DNA of 64,000 nt, from NCBI RefSeq assembly GCF_008642375.1, contig NZ_CP029194.1, positions 4,526,001-4,590,000 of the forward strand. Direction: 5' to 3'. A program made the translations under genes and the position numbers. Positions 25,296 through 34,630 of the stretch are shown here, piece after piece (the first letter of the stretch is position 1; each line of letters starts with the position of its first letter). The notes under the pieces were generated by a model, which did no database searches, had not been told where the DNA came from, and saw nothing but the letters and a program-made list of their open reading frames with translations. Origin of the DNA: Streptomyces venezuelae (lineage in GTDB: Bacteria > Actinomycetota > Actinomycetes > Streptomycetales > Streptomycetaceae).

Positions 25296-26210
25296 CTACA
25301 GCATGCCCAGCTTGGTCAGGCTCAGCAGCGCCACCAGCTGGATCGCCGACGCGCCCAGGGCCTTCGGCCACGGCAGGTCGTGCGAGCGGCTCACCATCAT
25401 GGTGAGCAGGGCGCCGAGTGCGAGCCAGGTCAGCCAGCCGACGACCTGGACGAAGCCGTTCTCGCCGCCCAGGAAGAGCGCGAAGACGAGCCGGGGCGCG
25501 TCCGTGATCGACATGATCAGCATCGACAGGCCCACGGTCGGCTGCCAGGAGCCGTCGCCGCCGAGCTGGCGGGCGAGCGTGTGCGTGACCGCGCCGAGGA
25601 TCAGTCCGCCGACGACGAAGCCGAGGGCCGTCATCAGGACGTACGGGATCGCCGTCGACAGGGTCGCGTTGATCGCCTCGTCGCGGGCCTTGTCGAAGCC
25701 GAAGATCGCCAGCAGGCCGTAGAGGAAGGTGACGATCAGGGCGGGGCCCCAGACGGCGTGGTCCCGCATCCGGAGGAAGGTGTCCGCCGGGCGCAGCACG
25801 ATGCCGCTCAGGAGGGGCTTCCAGGGGAGCCGGGGGCCGACGGGGACGGGGGCGGGCTGGTAGCCGCCGCCACCGTCGCGGTACGGGTCGTCGACGCTGA
25901 ACATCTGCGTGTGGCCCGGGTTGTTCGCCGTGCCGGGGTGCGCCTGCGGCGGCTGCTGCTGGCCGTAGGGCTCGCCGAAGTACTCCGGCTCGCCGTAGGG
26001 CTGCTGCTGCCCCTGGGGGCCGCCCTGCTGACCGCCGTACTGACCCCCGCGCTGACCGCCGTACTGGGGGCCGCCGCCCTGCGGGGGCCACTGCTGCTGC
26101 GGGTACGACGGCGGAGCCGCGTTGTACCCGTAGGGCGCCTGCTGCGGTTGCTGCTGCTGTTGCTGCGGGGGGCGGTTGTCCCGGCCGCGTCCGTTCCTGA
26201 ATCCAGCCAC
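25296..26210 (-). CDS. Yip1-domain membrane protein
   Basis: A 304-residue protein. The first 130 residues are a Gln/Gly/Pro-rich low-complexity tail, followed by a Yip1-type integral membrane domain with five hydrophobic segments (about 165-300). GTG 26210 has AAGGGC upstream. Bacterial Yip1 proteins are uncharacterised. The Q-rich tail is typical of streptomycete membrane proteins of this group. Confidence 0.75.
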   Translation of the reverse strand: MAGFRNGRGRDNRPPQQQQQQPQQAPYGYNAAPPSYPQQQWPPQGGGPQYGGQRGGQYGGQQGGPQGQQQPYGEPEYFGEPYGQQQPPQAHPGTANNPGHTQMFSVDDPYRDGGGGYQPAPVPVGPRLPWKPLLSGIVLRPADTFLRMRDHAVWGPALIVTFLYGLLAIFGFDKARDEAINATLSTAIPYVLMTALGFVVGGLILGAVTHTLARQLGGDGSWQPTVGLSMLIMSITDAPRLVFALFLGGENGFVQVVGWLTWLALGALLTMMVSRSHDLPWPKALGASAIQLVALLSLTKLGML

Positions 26211-26435
26211 GCCCTTGAACGTACCCGCTCCGGCTGTGGAGGCGCTCCTTCGGCCGCTCCTTGCCACTGAGCTGTGACATCCCCTAGGGGATGTCCGCGG
26301 GGGCGCTCGGGGGCGGCGGGGCCGTGACGCGGTCGTGGGGGAAGCGCGGGTGCCCTGTTACAAATCCGACGTATCGCCTCAATGTGGTGCTCGTAGCTTC
26401 GGAGGAGTCAGCGATCCGAGCAAGGAGCTCTTCCG

Positions 26436-27218
26436 ATGCGTGTCACCCGTCGTTCCGCCCGTACCGCCGCCGTCGCCACCGGGGCCGTCGCCGCACTCCT
26501 CCTGCCCGCCGCCGGGGCCTTCGCCGCCGACGGGCCGGACCGGGACCCGGCCCCCACCGGGAGCGAGGCGAGCGACAGGAGTGGCACCAGCGGCACCGAC
26601 GACGCGAGCGACCAGTCGGTCCTGTGGCGGAACGTCGACCTTGCCGACGGCTCGCTCGCCAAGGTCTACCAGGACGGCCCGGGCCGCTTCTCCGCCGAGA
26701 TCTACGCGAACGGTTCCCTGATCGACACCCTCGTCAGCACCGACGGGAAGCCCGCGTACGGCCAGAACAACGGCCTCCATGTCGTCCTCCGGCCGGACGG
26801 CACCGTCTCCTCCTGGCTCGACGGCACCCCCACCCCGAAGCCGGACCCCAAGCCCACCCCGAAGCCGGACCCCAAGCCCACCCCGAAGCCGAAGCCCGCC
26901 CCCAAGCCCGTCCCGAAGCCCGCCCCGCGCCAGGCCTCCGCCAAGGTCACGCTGCCCGACGGGAACATCGCCCGGTTCCACCCCGGCAAGGACCGGCCCC
27001 GCGTCGAGATCACCCGGTCGAACGGGCACGCCGTCGGCACCCTCGACCTGAAGCACTCCGCCTCCGGCCACCACGGCTGGACCTACAAGCTCGTCGACGC
27101 GGGCAAGCACCGCTACAAGCTCGCCGCGATCGACACCCCGAAGCAGGGCGCGAGCAGCTGGGTCTACGACTTCCAGGGCCGGCTGATCGAGAAGTACACC
27201 GCCCAGAAGGCCGGCTGA
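26436..27218 (+). CDS. Secreted protein with TPKPDPK repeat linker
   Basis: A 260-residue exported protein. The signal peptide is residues 1-31 (ends A-F-A-A). A first beta-rich domain (about 60-125) is followed by a Lys-Pro linker of T-P-K-P-D-P-K type repeats (about 130-165) and a second, related beta-rich domain (about 168-250). Both domains contain an xVTLPDGNIAR/xVDLADGSLAK-like strand, so the protein may be an internal duplication. AAGGAG precedes ATG 26436. Function unknown. Confidence 0.75.
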   Translation: MRVTRRSARTAAVATGAVAALLLPAAGAFAADGPDRDPAPTGSEASDRSGTSGTDDASDQSVLWRNVDLADGSLAKVYQDGPGRFSAEIYANGSLIDTLVSTDGKPAYGQNNGLHVVLRPDGTVSSWLDGTPTPKPDPKPTPKPDPKPTPKPKPAPKPVPKPAPRQASAKVTLPDGNIARFHPGKDRPRVEITRSNGHAVGTLDLKHSASGHHGWTYKLVDAGKHRYKLAAIDTPKQGASSWVYDFQGRLIEKYTAQKAG

Positions 27219-27234
27219 GACGACGGCACGACGA

Positions 27235-27269
27235 AGAGGGCCGCCCCGCGATCCGCGGGGCGGCCCTCT
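27235..27269. terminator. Bidirectional hairpin terminator
   Basis: The 16-bp arms AGAGGGCCGCCCCGCG (27235-27250) and complement (27254-27269) flank a 3-nt loop between the convergent secreted-protein gene and the Fe-S oxidoreductase gene. Confidence 0.85.
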
Positions 27270-27293
27270 CTCACGTACCGACTGCTTCGCCGA

Positions 27294-29555
27294 CTACTTC
27301 GCCGGCTCCGGCTCCGGCTCCTCGGCCGGCTCCGGCTCCGGGTCGACCGGGGCCTTCACCGATTCGAGGAGCAGCTGGGCCACGTCCACGACCGTGACGG
27401 ACTCCTTGGCCCTGCCCTCGTTCTTCTTGCCGTTGACCGAGTCGGTCAGCATGACGAGGCAGAACGGGCAGGCGGTGGAGACGATGTCCGGGTTGAGGGA
27501 CAGGGCCTCCTCGACGCGCTCGTTGTTGATGCGCTTGCCGATCCGCTCCTCCATCCACATCCGGGCACCACCGGCGCCGCAGCAGAAGCCGCGCTCCTTG
27601 TGGCGGTGCATCTCCTGCTGGCGCAGGCCGGGGACGGCGGACATGATCTCGCGCGGCGGCGTGTAGACCTTGTTGTGACGGCCCAGGTAGCACGGGTCGT
27701 GGTAGGTGATGAGGCCCTCGACCGGGGTCACCGGGATCAGCTTGCCCTCGTCGATGAGGTGCTGGAGCAGCTGGGTGTGGTGGATGACCTCGTACTCGCC
27801 GCCGAGCTGCGGGTACTCGTTGGCGATGGTGTTGAAGCAGTGCGGGCAGGTGGAGACGATCTTCTTCGCCGACTTCGGCTTCCTGGTCGTCTCGTCCTCG
27901 TCGTCCTCGCCGAACGCCATGTTCAGCATCGCGACGTTCTCCTGCGCGAGCTGCTGGAACAGCGGCTCGTTGCCGAGGCGGCGGGGGGAGTCACCGGTGC
28001 ACTTCTCGTCGCCGCCCATGATCGCGAACTTGACGCCCGCGATGTTGAGCAGCTCGGCGAAGGCCTTGGTGGTCTTCTTGGCCCGGTCCTCCAGGGCGCC
28101 GGCGCAGCCGACCCAGTACAGGTAGTCGAACTCGGAGAGGTCCTCGACGTCCTTCCCGACGATCGGGACCTCGAAGTCGACCTCCTTGGTCCACTCGACG
28201 CGCTGCTTCTTGGCGAGACCCCAGGGGTTGCCCTTCTTCTCCAGGTTCTTGAGCATCGTGCCCGCCTCGGACGGGAACGCGGACTCGATCATCACCTGGT
28301 AGCGGCGCATGTCGACGATGTGGTCGATGTGCTCGATGTCGACCGGGCACTGCTCGACGCAGGCGCCGCAGGTGGTGCAGGACCACAGGACGTCCGGGTC
28401 GATGACGCCGTTCTCCTCGGCGGTGCCGATGAGGGGGCGCTCGGCCTCGGCGATCGCGGAGGCGGGGACGTCCTTCAGCTGCTCCTCGGTCGCCTTCTCG
28501 TTGCCCTCCATGTCCTTGCCGCCGCCCGCGAGCAGGTACGGCGCCTTGGCGTGCGCGTGGTCGCGCAGCGACATGATGAGGAGCTTCGGGGAGAGCGGCT
28601 TGCCGGTGTTCCAGGCGGGGCACTGCGACTGGCAGCGGCCGCACTCGGTGCAGGTGGAGAAGTCGAGAATGCCCTTCCAGGAGAACTGCTCGACCTGGGA
28701 GACACCGAAGACGGCGTCCTCGGCCGGGTCCTCCCAGTCGATCTCCTTGCCGGCGGTCGTCATCGGCTGGAGCGCGCCCAGGGCGGTGGAGCCGTCGGCG
28801 TTGCGCTTGAACCAGATGTTCGGGAAGCCGAGGAAGCGGTGCCAGGCGACACCCATGTTGGTGTTGAGCGAGACCGTGATCATCCAGGTGAAGGACGTGA
28901 CGATCTTGAGCGCCGCGAAGAAGTACGTGAGGTACTGGATCGTGCTCAGGCTCAGGCCGTCGAGCAGGGCGATCAGCGGGTACGAGGCGAAGAAGCCCGG
29001 CTCCCAGCCGGTCACGTGGTGCTGGACGCCCTCGAGCGCGCGGAGCGTCATGATGCAGAGGCCGACGATCAGGATGACGGCCTCGACGAAGTACGCCTGG
29101 CCCGTCTTGGAGCCGGCGAAGCGCGACTTGCGGCCCGCCCTGGTCGGCTTGCTGAGCTGACGGATCACGATGAGGGTCACGATGCCGAGGACCGTCATCA
29201 GACCGAGGAACTCGGTGAAGATCTCGTACGGCAGCCAGTCGCCGATGATCGGGATCAGCCAGTCGGCCTGGAAGAGCTGGCCGAAGGCGTTGACGATCGT
29301 CAGGAGCAGCGAGAAGAAGCCCACCGCGACGAACCAGTGCGCGAAGCCGACGATGCCCCAGCGGTTCATCCTGGTGTGGCCGAGGAACTCCTTGACCAGC
29401 GTGATGGTGCGCTGCTTGGGGTCACCGGTGCGTGTGCCGGCGGGCACCGGCTGACCGAGCCGCACGAAGCGGTAGATCTGCACGGTGGCGCGGCCGAACA
29501 GCGCGACGGCCACCACCGTGATGGCGATCGACACGATGATCGCGGCGAGTTGCAT
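27294..29555 (-). CDS. Membrane-bound Fe-S oxidoreductase with CCG domains (HdrD/GlpC-like)
   Basis: A 753-residue protein. Four to five N-terminal membrane helices (about 5-240) are followed by two [4Fe-4S] ferredoxin motifs, CTECGRCQSQCP (near residue 307) and CTTCGACVEQCP (near 392). Two CCG cysteine-rich domains carry VGCAGALEDR, CPHCFNT and GFCCGAGGARM. This is the heterodisulfide-reductase-related family that carries electrons between soluble donors and the quinone pool. ATG 29555 has GGAG. The C-terminus is an acidic E-P repeat of low complexity. Confidence 0.85.
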   Translation of the reverse strand: MQLAAIIVSIAITVVAVALFGRATVQIYRFVRLGQPVPAGTRTGDPKQRTITLVKEFLGHTRMNRWGIVGFAHWFVAVGFFSLLLTIVNAFGQLFQADWLIPIIGDWLPYEIFTEFLGLMTVLGIVTLIVIRQLSKPTRAGRKSRFAGSKTGQAYFVEAVILIVGLCIMTLRALEGVQHHVTGWEPGFFASYPLIALLDGLSLSTIQYLTYFFAALKIVTSFTWMITVSLNTNMGVAWHRFLGFPNIWFKRNADGSTALGALQPMTTAGKEIDWEDPAEDAVFGVSQVEQFSWKGILDFSTCTECGRCQSQCPAWNTGKPLSPKLLIMSLRDHAHAKAPYLLAGGGKDMEGNEKATEEQLKDVPASAIAEAERPLIGTAEENGVIDPDVLWSCTTCGACVEQCPVDIEHIDHIVDMRRYQVMIESAFPSEAGTMLKNLEKKGNPWGLAKKQRVEWTKEVDFEVPIVGKDVEDLSEFDYLYWVGCAGALEDRAKKTTKAFAELLNIAGVKFAIMGGDEKCTGDSPRRLGNEPLFQQLAQENVAMLNMAFGEDDEDETTRKPKSAKKIVSTCPHCFNTIANEYPQLGGEYEVIHHTQLLQHLIDEGKLIPVTPVEGLITYHDPCYLGRHNKVYTPPREIMSAVPGLRQQEMHRHKERGFCCGAGGARMWMEERIGKRINNERVEEALSLNPDIVSTACPFCLVMLTDSVNGKKNEGRAKESVTVVDVAQLLLESVKAPVDPEPEPAEEPEPEPAK

Positions 29556-29582
29556 GACGGGCTCCTCGGGCGGGCCTACTAA

Positions 29583-29605
29583 GCGGTAACTTATTGAGTT
29601 CCCGC
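29583..29605. promoter_or_regulatory. Inverted repeat upstream of the Fe-S oxidoreductase gene
   Basis: GCGG-T-AACT-TATTG-AGTT-C-CCGC forms an imperfect dyad in an AT-rich stretch 28 bp before the start codon. It is placed as a possible operator. The regulator is unknown. Confidence 0.35.
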
Positions 29606-29662
29606 TGAGATTACCCGGTCACGGCGCCGCGCTGTAGCGGCGCTCGCGGTGATATGTGTCGC

Positions 29663-30151
29663 TCAGGCAAACCTTGCCGCGCGACGCCTGCGGACTGCTG
29701 GAAGCGTACGCGCCAGGATGGCGAGGTCCATCCCCAGCCAGTGGTGGTCCACATAGTGGAGATCGAGCAGGTCGCGCTCCTCCCACGGTAGTTCCGAGCG
29801 CCCGCTGATCTGCCACGGCCCGGTGAGTCCGGGGCGTACGGAGAGCCGGCGCCGGCCCTCGCCCGCGCACTCGCGGTGACCCGGGGCCAGCGGACACGGT
29901 CCGACCAGCGACATCCGGCCCGCGACGACGTGCAGGAGCAGGGGCAGCGCGGCCAGTGGGCTCTTCGTGCGGAAGGTCAGCATCGTGAAGGCGCGGCCGT
30001 CCAGGCCGGCCACCGTCCGGCGGCGCAGCACGCCGCGCCCCGGGGCCGAGTCGCCGAGCGCGACCGAGAGGGCGACGGCGGCGAGAAGAGGGGAGAGCGC
30101 GACCAGCAGGGCGAGCCCGCCCAGGATGTCGAACGTGCGCTTGGCCGTCAT
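29663..30151 (-). CDS. Bacterial sugar transferase domain protein (short)
   Basis: A 162-residue protein of the WcaJ/PglC-type undecaprenyl-phosphate sugar-phosphotransferase fold. It has the KRTFDILGGLALLVALSPL membrane-entry helix, then FTMLTFRTKS, MSLVGPCPLAPGH and VRPGLTGPWQISGRS. At 162 aa it is shorter than the catalytic family norm. It keeps the core motifs, but where the family usually reads K-F-R-T-M it has T-F-R-T-K, so activity is uncertain. It would load the first sugar phosphate on the lipid carrier. It lies divergent from dnaK with the HAIR promoter between them. Confidence 0.65.
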   Translation of the reverse strand: MTAKRTFDILGGLALLVALSPLLAAVALSVALGDSAPGRGVLRRRTVAGLDGRAFTMLTFRTKSPLAALPLLLHVVAGRMSLVGPCPLAPGHRECAGEGRRRLSVRPGLTGPWQISGRSELPWEERDLLDLHYVDHHWLGMDLAILARTLPAVRRRRAARFA

Positions 30152-30322
30152 TCCCCACACCCTTCCGAGTGAGCCGATGAGAATCATGGGATATTCGTGG
30201 GATATGCCTGCTTTGCCCGACAAGGGGTGTCCGGACTCTCTCACGAGTGCCCCGGTCCGGGGCGGGATCGACGCGCTCAACCCCTCCTTCCCGCCCTCGT
30301 TGAGCGCCCGGGCGAGCGAAGA

Positions 30323-30395
30323 GTTGAGTCACCCCCACTCAGGTCTGTTGACGGGGCGCGGGGCGTCGTGCATCCTTGAGTCAGATCCACTCAAG
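30323..30395. promoter_or_regulatory. dnaK promoter with two HAIR (HspR) operators
   Basis: A perfect HAIR element, CTTGAGT-N7-ACTCAAG, lies at 30375-30395. An imperfect one, GTTGAGT-N7-ACTCAGG, lies at 30323-30343. TTGACG at 30348-30353 between them is the likely -35, with the -10 near 30371. HspR encoded at the end of the operon binds such sites with DnaK as corepressor. Confidence 0.9.
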
Positions 30396-30417
30396 TCAGT
30401 CAGCTGGAGGAATTGAA

Positions 30418-32259
30418 ATGGCACGTGCGGTCGGCATCGACCTGGGCACGACTAACTCCGTCGTCAGCGTTCTGGAAGGCGGCGAGCCCACCGTCATCAC
30501 CAACGCCGAGGGTGCCAGGACCACGCCGTCCGTCGTCGCCTTCGCGAAGAACGGCGAGGTGCTCGTCGGCGAGGTGGCCAAGCGTCAGGCTGTCACCAAC
30601 GTCGACAGGACCATCCGGTCGGTCAAGCGCCACATGGGCACCGACTGGAAGATCGAGATCGACGGCAAGAACTTCAACCCGCAGCAGATGAGCGCCTTCA
30701 TCCTGCAGAAGCTCAAGCGTGACGCCGAGGCGTACCTGGGCGAGAAGGTCGTCGACGCGGTCATCACCGTCCCCGCGTACTTCAACGACTCCGAGCGCCA
30801 GGCCACCAAGGAGGCCGGTGAGATCGCGGGCCTCAACGTCCTGCGCATCGTCAACGAGCCGACCGCGGCCGCCCTGGCCTACGGCCTCGACAAGGACGAC
30901 CAGACGATCCTCGTCTTCGACCTCGGTGGCGGCACCTTCGACGTGTCCCTCCTGGAGATCGGCGACGGCGTCGTCGAGGTGAAGGCCACCAACGGTGACA
31001 ACCACCTCGGTGGTGACGACTGGGACCAGCGCGTCGTCGACTACCTGGTGACGCAGTTCCAGAACGGCCACGGCGTGGACCTCGCCAAGGACAAGATGGC
31101 TCTCCAGCGTCTCCGCGAGGCCGCGGAGAAGGCGAAGATCGAGCTCTCGTCCTCGACCGAGACCTCCATCAACCTGCCGTACATCACGGCCTCCGCCGAG
31201 GGCCCGCTGCACCTGGACGAGAAGCTCACGCGCGCCCAGTTCCAGCAGCTGACCTCGGACCTGCTCGACCGCTGCAAGGTGCCGTTCCACAACGTCATCA
31301 AGGACGCGGGCATCGAGCTCCGCGAGATCGACCACGTCGTTCTCGTCGGTGGCTCCACCCGTATGCCGGCCGTCGCCGAGCTCGTCAAGGAGCTGACCGG
31401 CGGTCAGGACGCCAACAAGGGCGTCAACCCGGACGAGGTCGTCGCCATCGGCGCCGCGCTCCAGGCCGGTGTCCTCAAGGGTGAGGTCAAGGACGTCCTG
31501 CTCCTCGACGTGACCCCGCTGTCCCTCGGTATCGAGACCAAGGGCGGCATCATGACCAAGCTCATCGAGCGCAACACCACGATCCCGACCAAGCGGTCCG
31601 AGATCTTCACGACGGCCGAGGACAACCAGCCGTCCGTGCAGATCCAGGTCTACCAGGGCGAGCGCGAGATCGCGGCGTACAACAAGAAGCTCGGCATGTT
31701 CGAGCTGACCGGTCTGCCGCCGGCCCCGCGTGGCGTCCCGCAGATCGAGGTCGCCTTCGACATCGACGCCAACGGCATCATGCACGTGACCGCGAAGGAC
31801 CTGGGCACGGGCAAGGAGCAGAAGATGACCGTCACCGGCGGCTCCTCGCTGCCGAAGGACGAGGTCGACCGGATGCGCCAGGAGGCCGAGCAGTACGCGG
31901 ACGAGGACCACCGTCGCCGCGAGGCCGCCGAGTCCCGCAACCAGGGCGAGCAGCTCGTCTACCAGACGGAGAAGTTCCTCAAGGACAACGAGGACAAGGT
32001 CCCCGGTGACGTCAAGGCCGAGGTCGAGGCCGCGCTCGTCGAGCTGAAGGAGAAGCTCAAGGGCGAGGACACCGCCGAGATCCGCACCGCCACCGAGAAG
32101 GTCGCGGCCGTCTCCCAGAAGCTCGGCCAGGCGCTGTACGCCGACGCCCAGGGCGCGCAGGCCGCGGGTGCCGAGGGTGCCCAGCAGGCCCAGGCCGACG
32201 ACGACGTCGTCGACGCCGAGATCATCGACGACGAGCCCAAGAAGGGCGGCCAGGCGTGA
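30418..32259 (+). CDS. dnaK: Chaperone DnaK (Hsp70)
   Basis: A 613-residue Hsp70. The N-terminal ATPase begins RAVGIDLGTTNSVVSV. The phosphate-binding motif DLGGGTFDVSLLEI is near residue 165 and VVLVGGSTRMP near 307. The C-terminal substrate domain and an Ala/Gln-rich tail follow. It refolds proteins with DnaJ and GrpE and is the HspR corepressor. ATG 30418 is preceded by GGAGG. It is the first gene of the dnaK-grpE-dnaJ-hspR operon under the two HAIR sites. Confidence 0.99.
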   Translation: MARAVGIDLGTTNSVVSVLEGGEPTVITNAEGARTTPSVVAFAKNGEVLVGEVAKRQAVTNVDRTIRSVKRHMGTDWKIEIDGKNFNPQQMSAFILQKLKRDAEAYLGEKVVDAVITVPAYFNDSERQATKEAGEIAGLNVLRIVNEPTAAALAYGLDKDDQTILVFDLGGGTFDVSLLEIGDGVVEVKATNGDNHLGGDDWDQRVVDYLVTQFQNGHGVDLAKDKMALQRLREAAEKAKIELSSSTETSINLPYITASAEGPLHLDEKLTRAQFQQLTSDLLDRCKVPFHNVIKDAGIELREIDHVVLVGGSTRMPAVAELVKELTGGQDANKGVNPDEVVAIGAALQAGVLKGEVKDVLLLDVTPLSLGIETKGGIMTKLIERNTTIPTKRSEIFTTAEDNQPSVQIQVYQGEREIAAYNKKLGMFELTGLPPAPRGVPQIEVAFDIDANGIMHVTAKDLGTGKEQKMTVTGGSSLPKDEVDRMRQEAEQYADEDHRRREAAESRNQGEQLVYQTEKFLKDNEDKVPGDVKAEVEAALVELKEKLKGEDTAEIRTATEKVAAVSQKLGQALYADAQGAQAAGAEGAQQAQADDDVVDAEIIDDEPKKGGQA

Positions 32260-32912
32260 CCGAGGAGACCCCGGGCTTCGAGGAGAAGTCCGACGTCCCC
32301 TCCGGCGCCACCCCTGACGACGCCGCCGAGGCCGCCGACTCCTCCGAGAAGGAGTCGGCGGCCCCGGCCGGGGACGCAAGCAGCCAGAAGTCGGCCGGTA
32401 CCGCGGGCCTCACCGCCCAGCTGGACCAGGTGCGCTCCGCGCTCGACGAGCGCACCGCGGACCTCCAGCGGCTCCAGGCCGAATACCAGAACTACCGCCG
32501 CCGCGTGGAGCGGGACCGGGTCACGGTCAAGGAGATCGCCGTCGCGACGCTCCTGTCCGACCTCCTGCCCGTCCTCGACGACGTCGGCCGGGCCCGGGAC
32601 CACGGCGAGCTCGTTGGCGGCTTCAAGTCGGTGGCGGAATCGCTGGAGACCGTCGTCGCCAAGATGGGCCTGCAGCAGTTCGGCAAGGAGGGCGAGCCCT
32701 TCGACCCGACGATCCACGAGGCCCTGATGCACTCGTACGCGCCGGACGTCACCGAGACGACCTGCGTGGCGATCCTGCAGCCGGGGTACCGGATCGGCGA
32801 GCGGACCATCCGGCCCGCGCGGGTCGCGGTGGCCGAGCCCCAGCCGGGCGCCACGCCCGGTTCCAAGGAAGAGAAGGCCGACGAGGAGAGCGGTGCCCCC
32901 GACGAGGGGTGA
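32256..32912 (+). CDS. grpE: Nucleotide exchange factor GrpE
   Basis: A 218-residue protein with a long acidic disordered N-terminus (residues 1-60), the coiled-coil dimerisation helix (about 63-105, AQLDQVRSALDERTADLQRL) and a C-terminal beta domain (about 140-195, EPFDPTIHEALMH). It releases ADP from DnaK. GTG 32256 overlaps the dnaK stop by four bases, giving translational coupling. Confidence 0.97.
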   Translation: MTEETPGFEEKSDVPSGATPDDAAEAADSSEKESAAPAGDASSQKSAGTAGLTAQLDQVRSALDERTADLQRLQAEYQNYRRRVERDRVTVKEIAVATLLSDLLPVLDDVGRARDHGELVGGFKSVAESLETVVAKMGLQQFGKEGEPFDPTIHEALMHSYAPDVTETTCVAILQPGYRIGERTIRPARVAVAEPQPGATPGSKEEKADEESGAPDEG

Positions 32913-32942
32913 CGCAACGATCGTCCGGAAGGAGGGACGTCG

Positions 32943-34121
32943 ATGAGCACGAAGGACTTCGTCGAGAAGGACTACTACAAGGTTCTCGGCGTCCCCAAGG
33001 ACGCCACCGACGCCGAGATCAAGAAGGCGTACCGGAAGCTCGCCCGCGAGAACCATCCGGACGCCAACAAGGGTGACACCAAGGCCGAGGAGCGCTTCAA
33101 GGAGATCTCCGAGGCCAACGACATCCTCGGTGACGCCAAGAAGCGCAAGGAGTACGACGAGGCGCGCGCGCTCTTCGGGAACGGCGGCTTCCGGGCCGGC
33201 CCGGGCGGCGGTTCGTTCAACTTCGACCTGGGCGACCTCTTCGGAGGCGCCCAGGGCGGGGCGGGCGGCGGTGGCGGCTTCGGCGGCGGTGGCGGCATCG
33301 GGGACGTCTTCGGCGGCCTTTTCAACCGCGGGGCCGGCACGGGTGCGCGCACCCAGCCGCGCCGCGGCCAGGACATCGAGTCCGAGGTGACGCTCAGCTT
33401 CATCGAGGCCGTCGAGGGCGCGACCGTACCGCTGCGGATGTCCAGCCAGCAGCCGTGCACGGCGTGCTCCGGCACCGGCGACAAGAACGGCACGCCCCGG
33501 GTGTGCCCGACCTGCGTCGGCACCGGCCAGGTCTCGCGCGGCAGCGGCGGCGGCTTCTCGCTCACCGACCCGTGCGTGGACTGCAAGGGCCGCGGCCTCA
33601 TCGCCGAGAACCCCTGCGAGGTCTGCAAGGGCAGCGGTCGGGCCAAGTCCTCCCGCACCATGCAGGTCCGCATCCCGGCGGGCGTCACCGACGGGCAGCG
33701 GATCCGGCTGCGCGGCAAGGGTGCGCCGGGTGAGCGCGGCGGGCAGCACGGCGACCTGTACGTCGTCGTGCACGTCGACGACCACGCGGTCTTCGGCCGC
33801 AAGGACGACAACCTCACCGTCACGGTGCCGGTCACCTTCACGGAGGCGGCGCTCGGCGGCGAGATCAAGGTCCCGACGCTCGGCGGCCCCGCGGTGACGC
33901 TCAAGCTGCCGGCGGGCACTCCGAACGGCCGGACCATGCGCGCCCGTGGCAAGGGCGCGGTCCGCAAGGACGGCACCCGCGGCGACCTGCTCGTCACGGT
34001 CGAGGTCGCGGTGCCGAAGGAGCTGGACGACAAGGCACGTGAGGCCCTGGAGACCTTCCGCGAGGCGACCGCCTCCGAGGACCCCCGGGCGGAGCTGTTC
34101 CAGGCCGCGAAGGGAGCGTGA
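32943..34121 (+). CDS. dnaJ: Co-chaperone DnaJ (Hsp40)
   Basis: A 392-residue type I DnaJ. The J-domain has the YRKLARENHPDANKGD loop with the HPD triad. A Gly/Phe-rich stretch is at about 80-135. Four C-x-x-C-x-G-x-G zinc repeats begin near residue 171, followed by the C-terminal substrate domains. It stimulates DnaK ATPase. AAGGAGG precedes ATG 32943. Streptomyces often carries a second DnaJ elsewhere; this one is the operon copy. Confidence 0.98.
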   Translation: MSTKDFVEKDYYKVLGVPKDATDAEIKKAYRKLARENHPDANKGDTKAEERFKEISEANDILGDAKKRKEYDEARALFGNGGFRAGPGGGSFNFDLGDLFGGAQGGAGGGGGFGGGGGIGDVFGGLFNRGAGTGARTQPRRGQDIESEVTLSFIEAVEGATVPLRMSSQQPCTACSGTGDKNGTPRVCPTCVGTGQVSRGSGGGFSLTDPCVDCKGRGLIAENPCEVCKGSGRAKSSRTMQVRIPAGVTDGQRIRLRGKGAPGERGGQHGDLYVVVHVDDHAVFGRKDDNLTVTVPVTFTEAALGGEIKVPTLGGPAVTLKLPAGTPNGRTMRARGKGAVRKDGTRGDLLVTVEVAVPKELDDKAREALETFREATASEDPRAELFQAAKGA

Positions 34122-34125
34122 CCCC

Positions 34126-34569
34126 GTGGACGGGCGCCGACGCAATCCGTACGAACTGACCGACGAGTCGCCGGTGTACGTCATCTCGGTGGCGGCCCAG
34201 CTCTCCGGTCTCCACCCGCAGACCCTGCGGCAGTACGACCGTCTCGGCCTGGTCTCCCCGGACCGCACGGCGGGCCGTGGCCGACGCTACTCGGCCCGTG
34301 ACATCGAGCTGCTCCGCCAGGTGCAGGCGCTGTCGCAGGACGAGGGCATCAACCTCGCCGGCATCAAGCGCATCATCGAGCTGGAGAACCAGGTCGCGGC
34401 GCTGCAGAGCCGGATCGCCGAGCTGTCGGCGGCGGTCGACGGCGCGGCGGCGGCGATGCGCCAGCGCGAGGCCCAGGTGCACGCCTCGTACCGGCGCGAC
34501 CTGGTGCCGTACACCGACGTGCAGCAGGCGAGCGCGCTGGTGGTCTGGCGCCCCAAGCGCGGCGAATAG
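34126..34569 (+). CDS. hspR: Heat-shock repressor HspR (MerR family)
   Basis: A 147-residue MerR-type repressor. The winged helix-turn-helix (about 18-85: VYVISVAAQLSGLHPQTLRQ, then the GRRYSARDIELL wing) is followed by a coiled coil (about 85-125) that mediates dimerisation. It represses dnaK and clpB at HAIR sites with DnaK as corepressor, so free DnaK reports heat stress. GTG 34126 has AGGGAG. Position as fourth gene of the operon is standard in actinobacteria. Confidence 0.97.
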   Translation: MDGRRRNPYELTDESPVYVISVAAQLSGLHPQTLRQYDRLGLVSPDRTAGRGRRYSARDIELLRQVQALSQDEGINLAGIKRIIELENQVAALQSRIAELSAAVDGAAAAMRQREAQVHASYRRDLVPYTDVQQASALVVWRPKRGE

Positions 34570-34580
34570 CCCCGCACAGC

Positions 34581-34630
34581 ACGTACGACGAGGCCCCCTC
34601 CACCGTGATGGAGGGGGCCTCGTCGTACGT
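34581..34630. terminator. Long bidirectional terminator after hspR
   Basis: Perfect 22-bp arms (34581-34602 and 34609-34630) enclose a 6-nt loop. The right arm ends at the stop codon of the convergent gene. It closes the dnaK operon from one side and the leftward LuxR pair from the other. Confidence 0.9.

Noticed and set aside
30400..32379. A long minus frame over dnaK
   Set aside because: It is the shadow of dnaK. Leu/Val/Asp-rich composition without motifs is typical of complementary frames.
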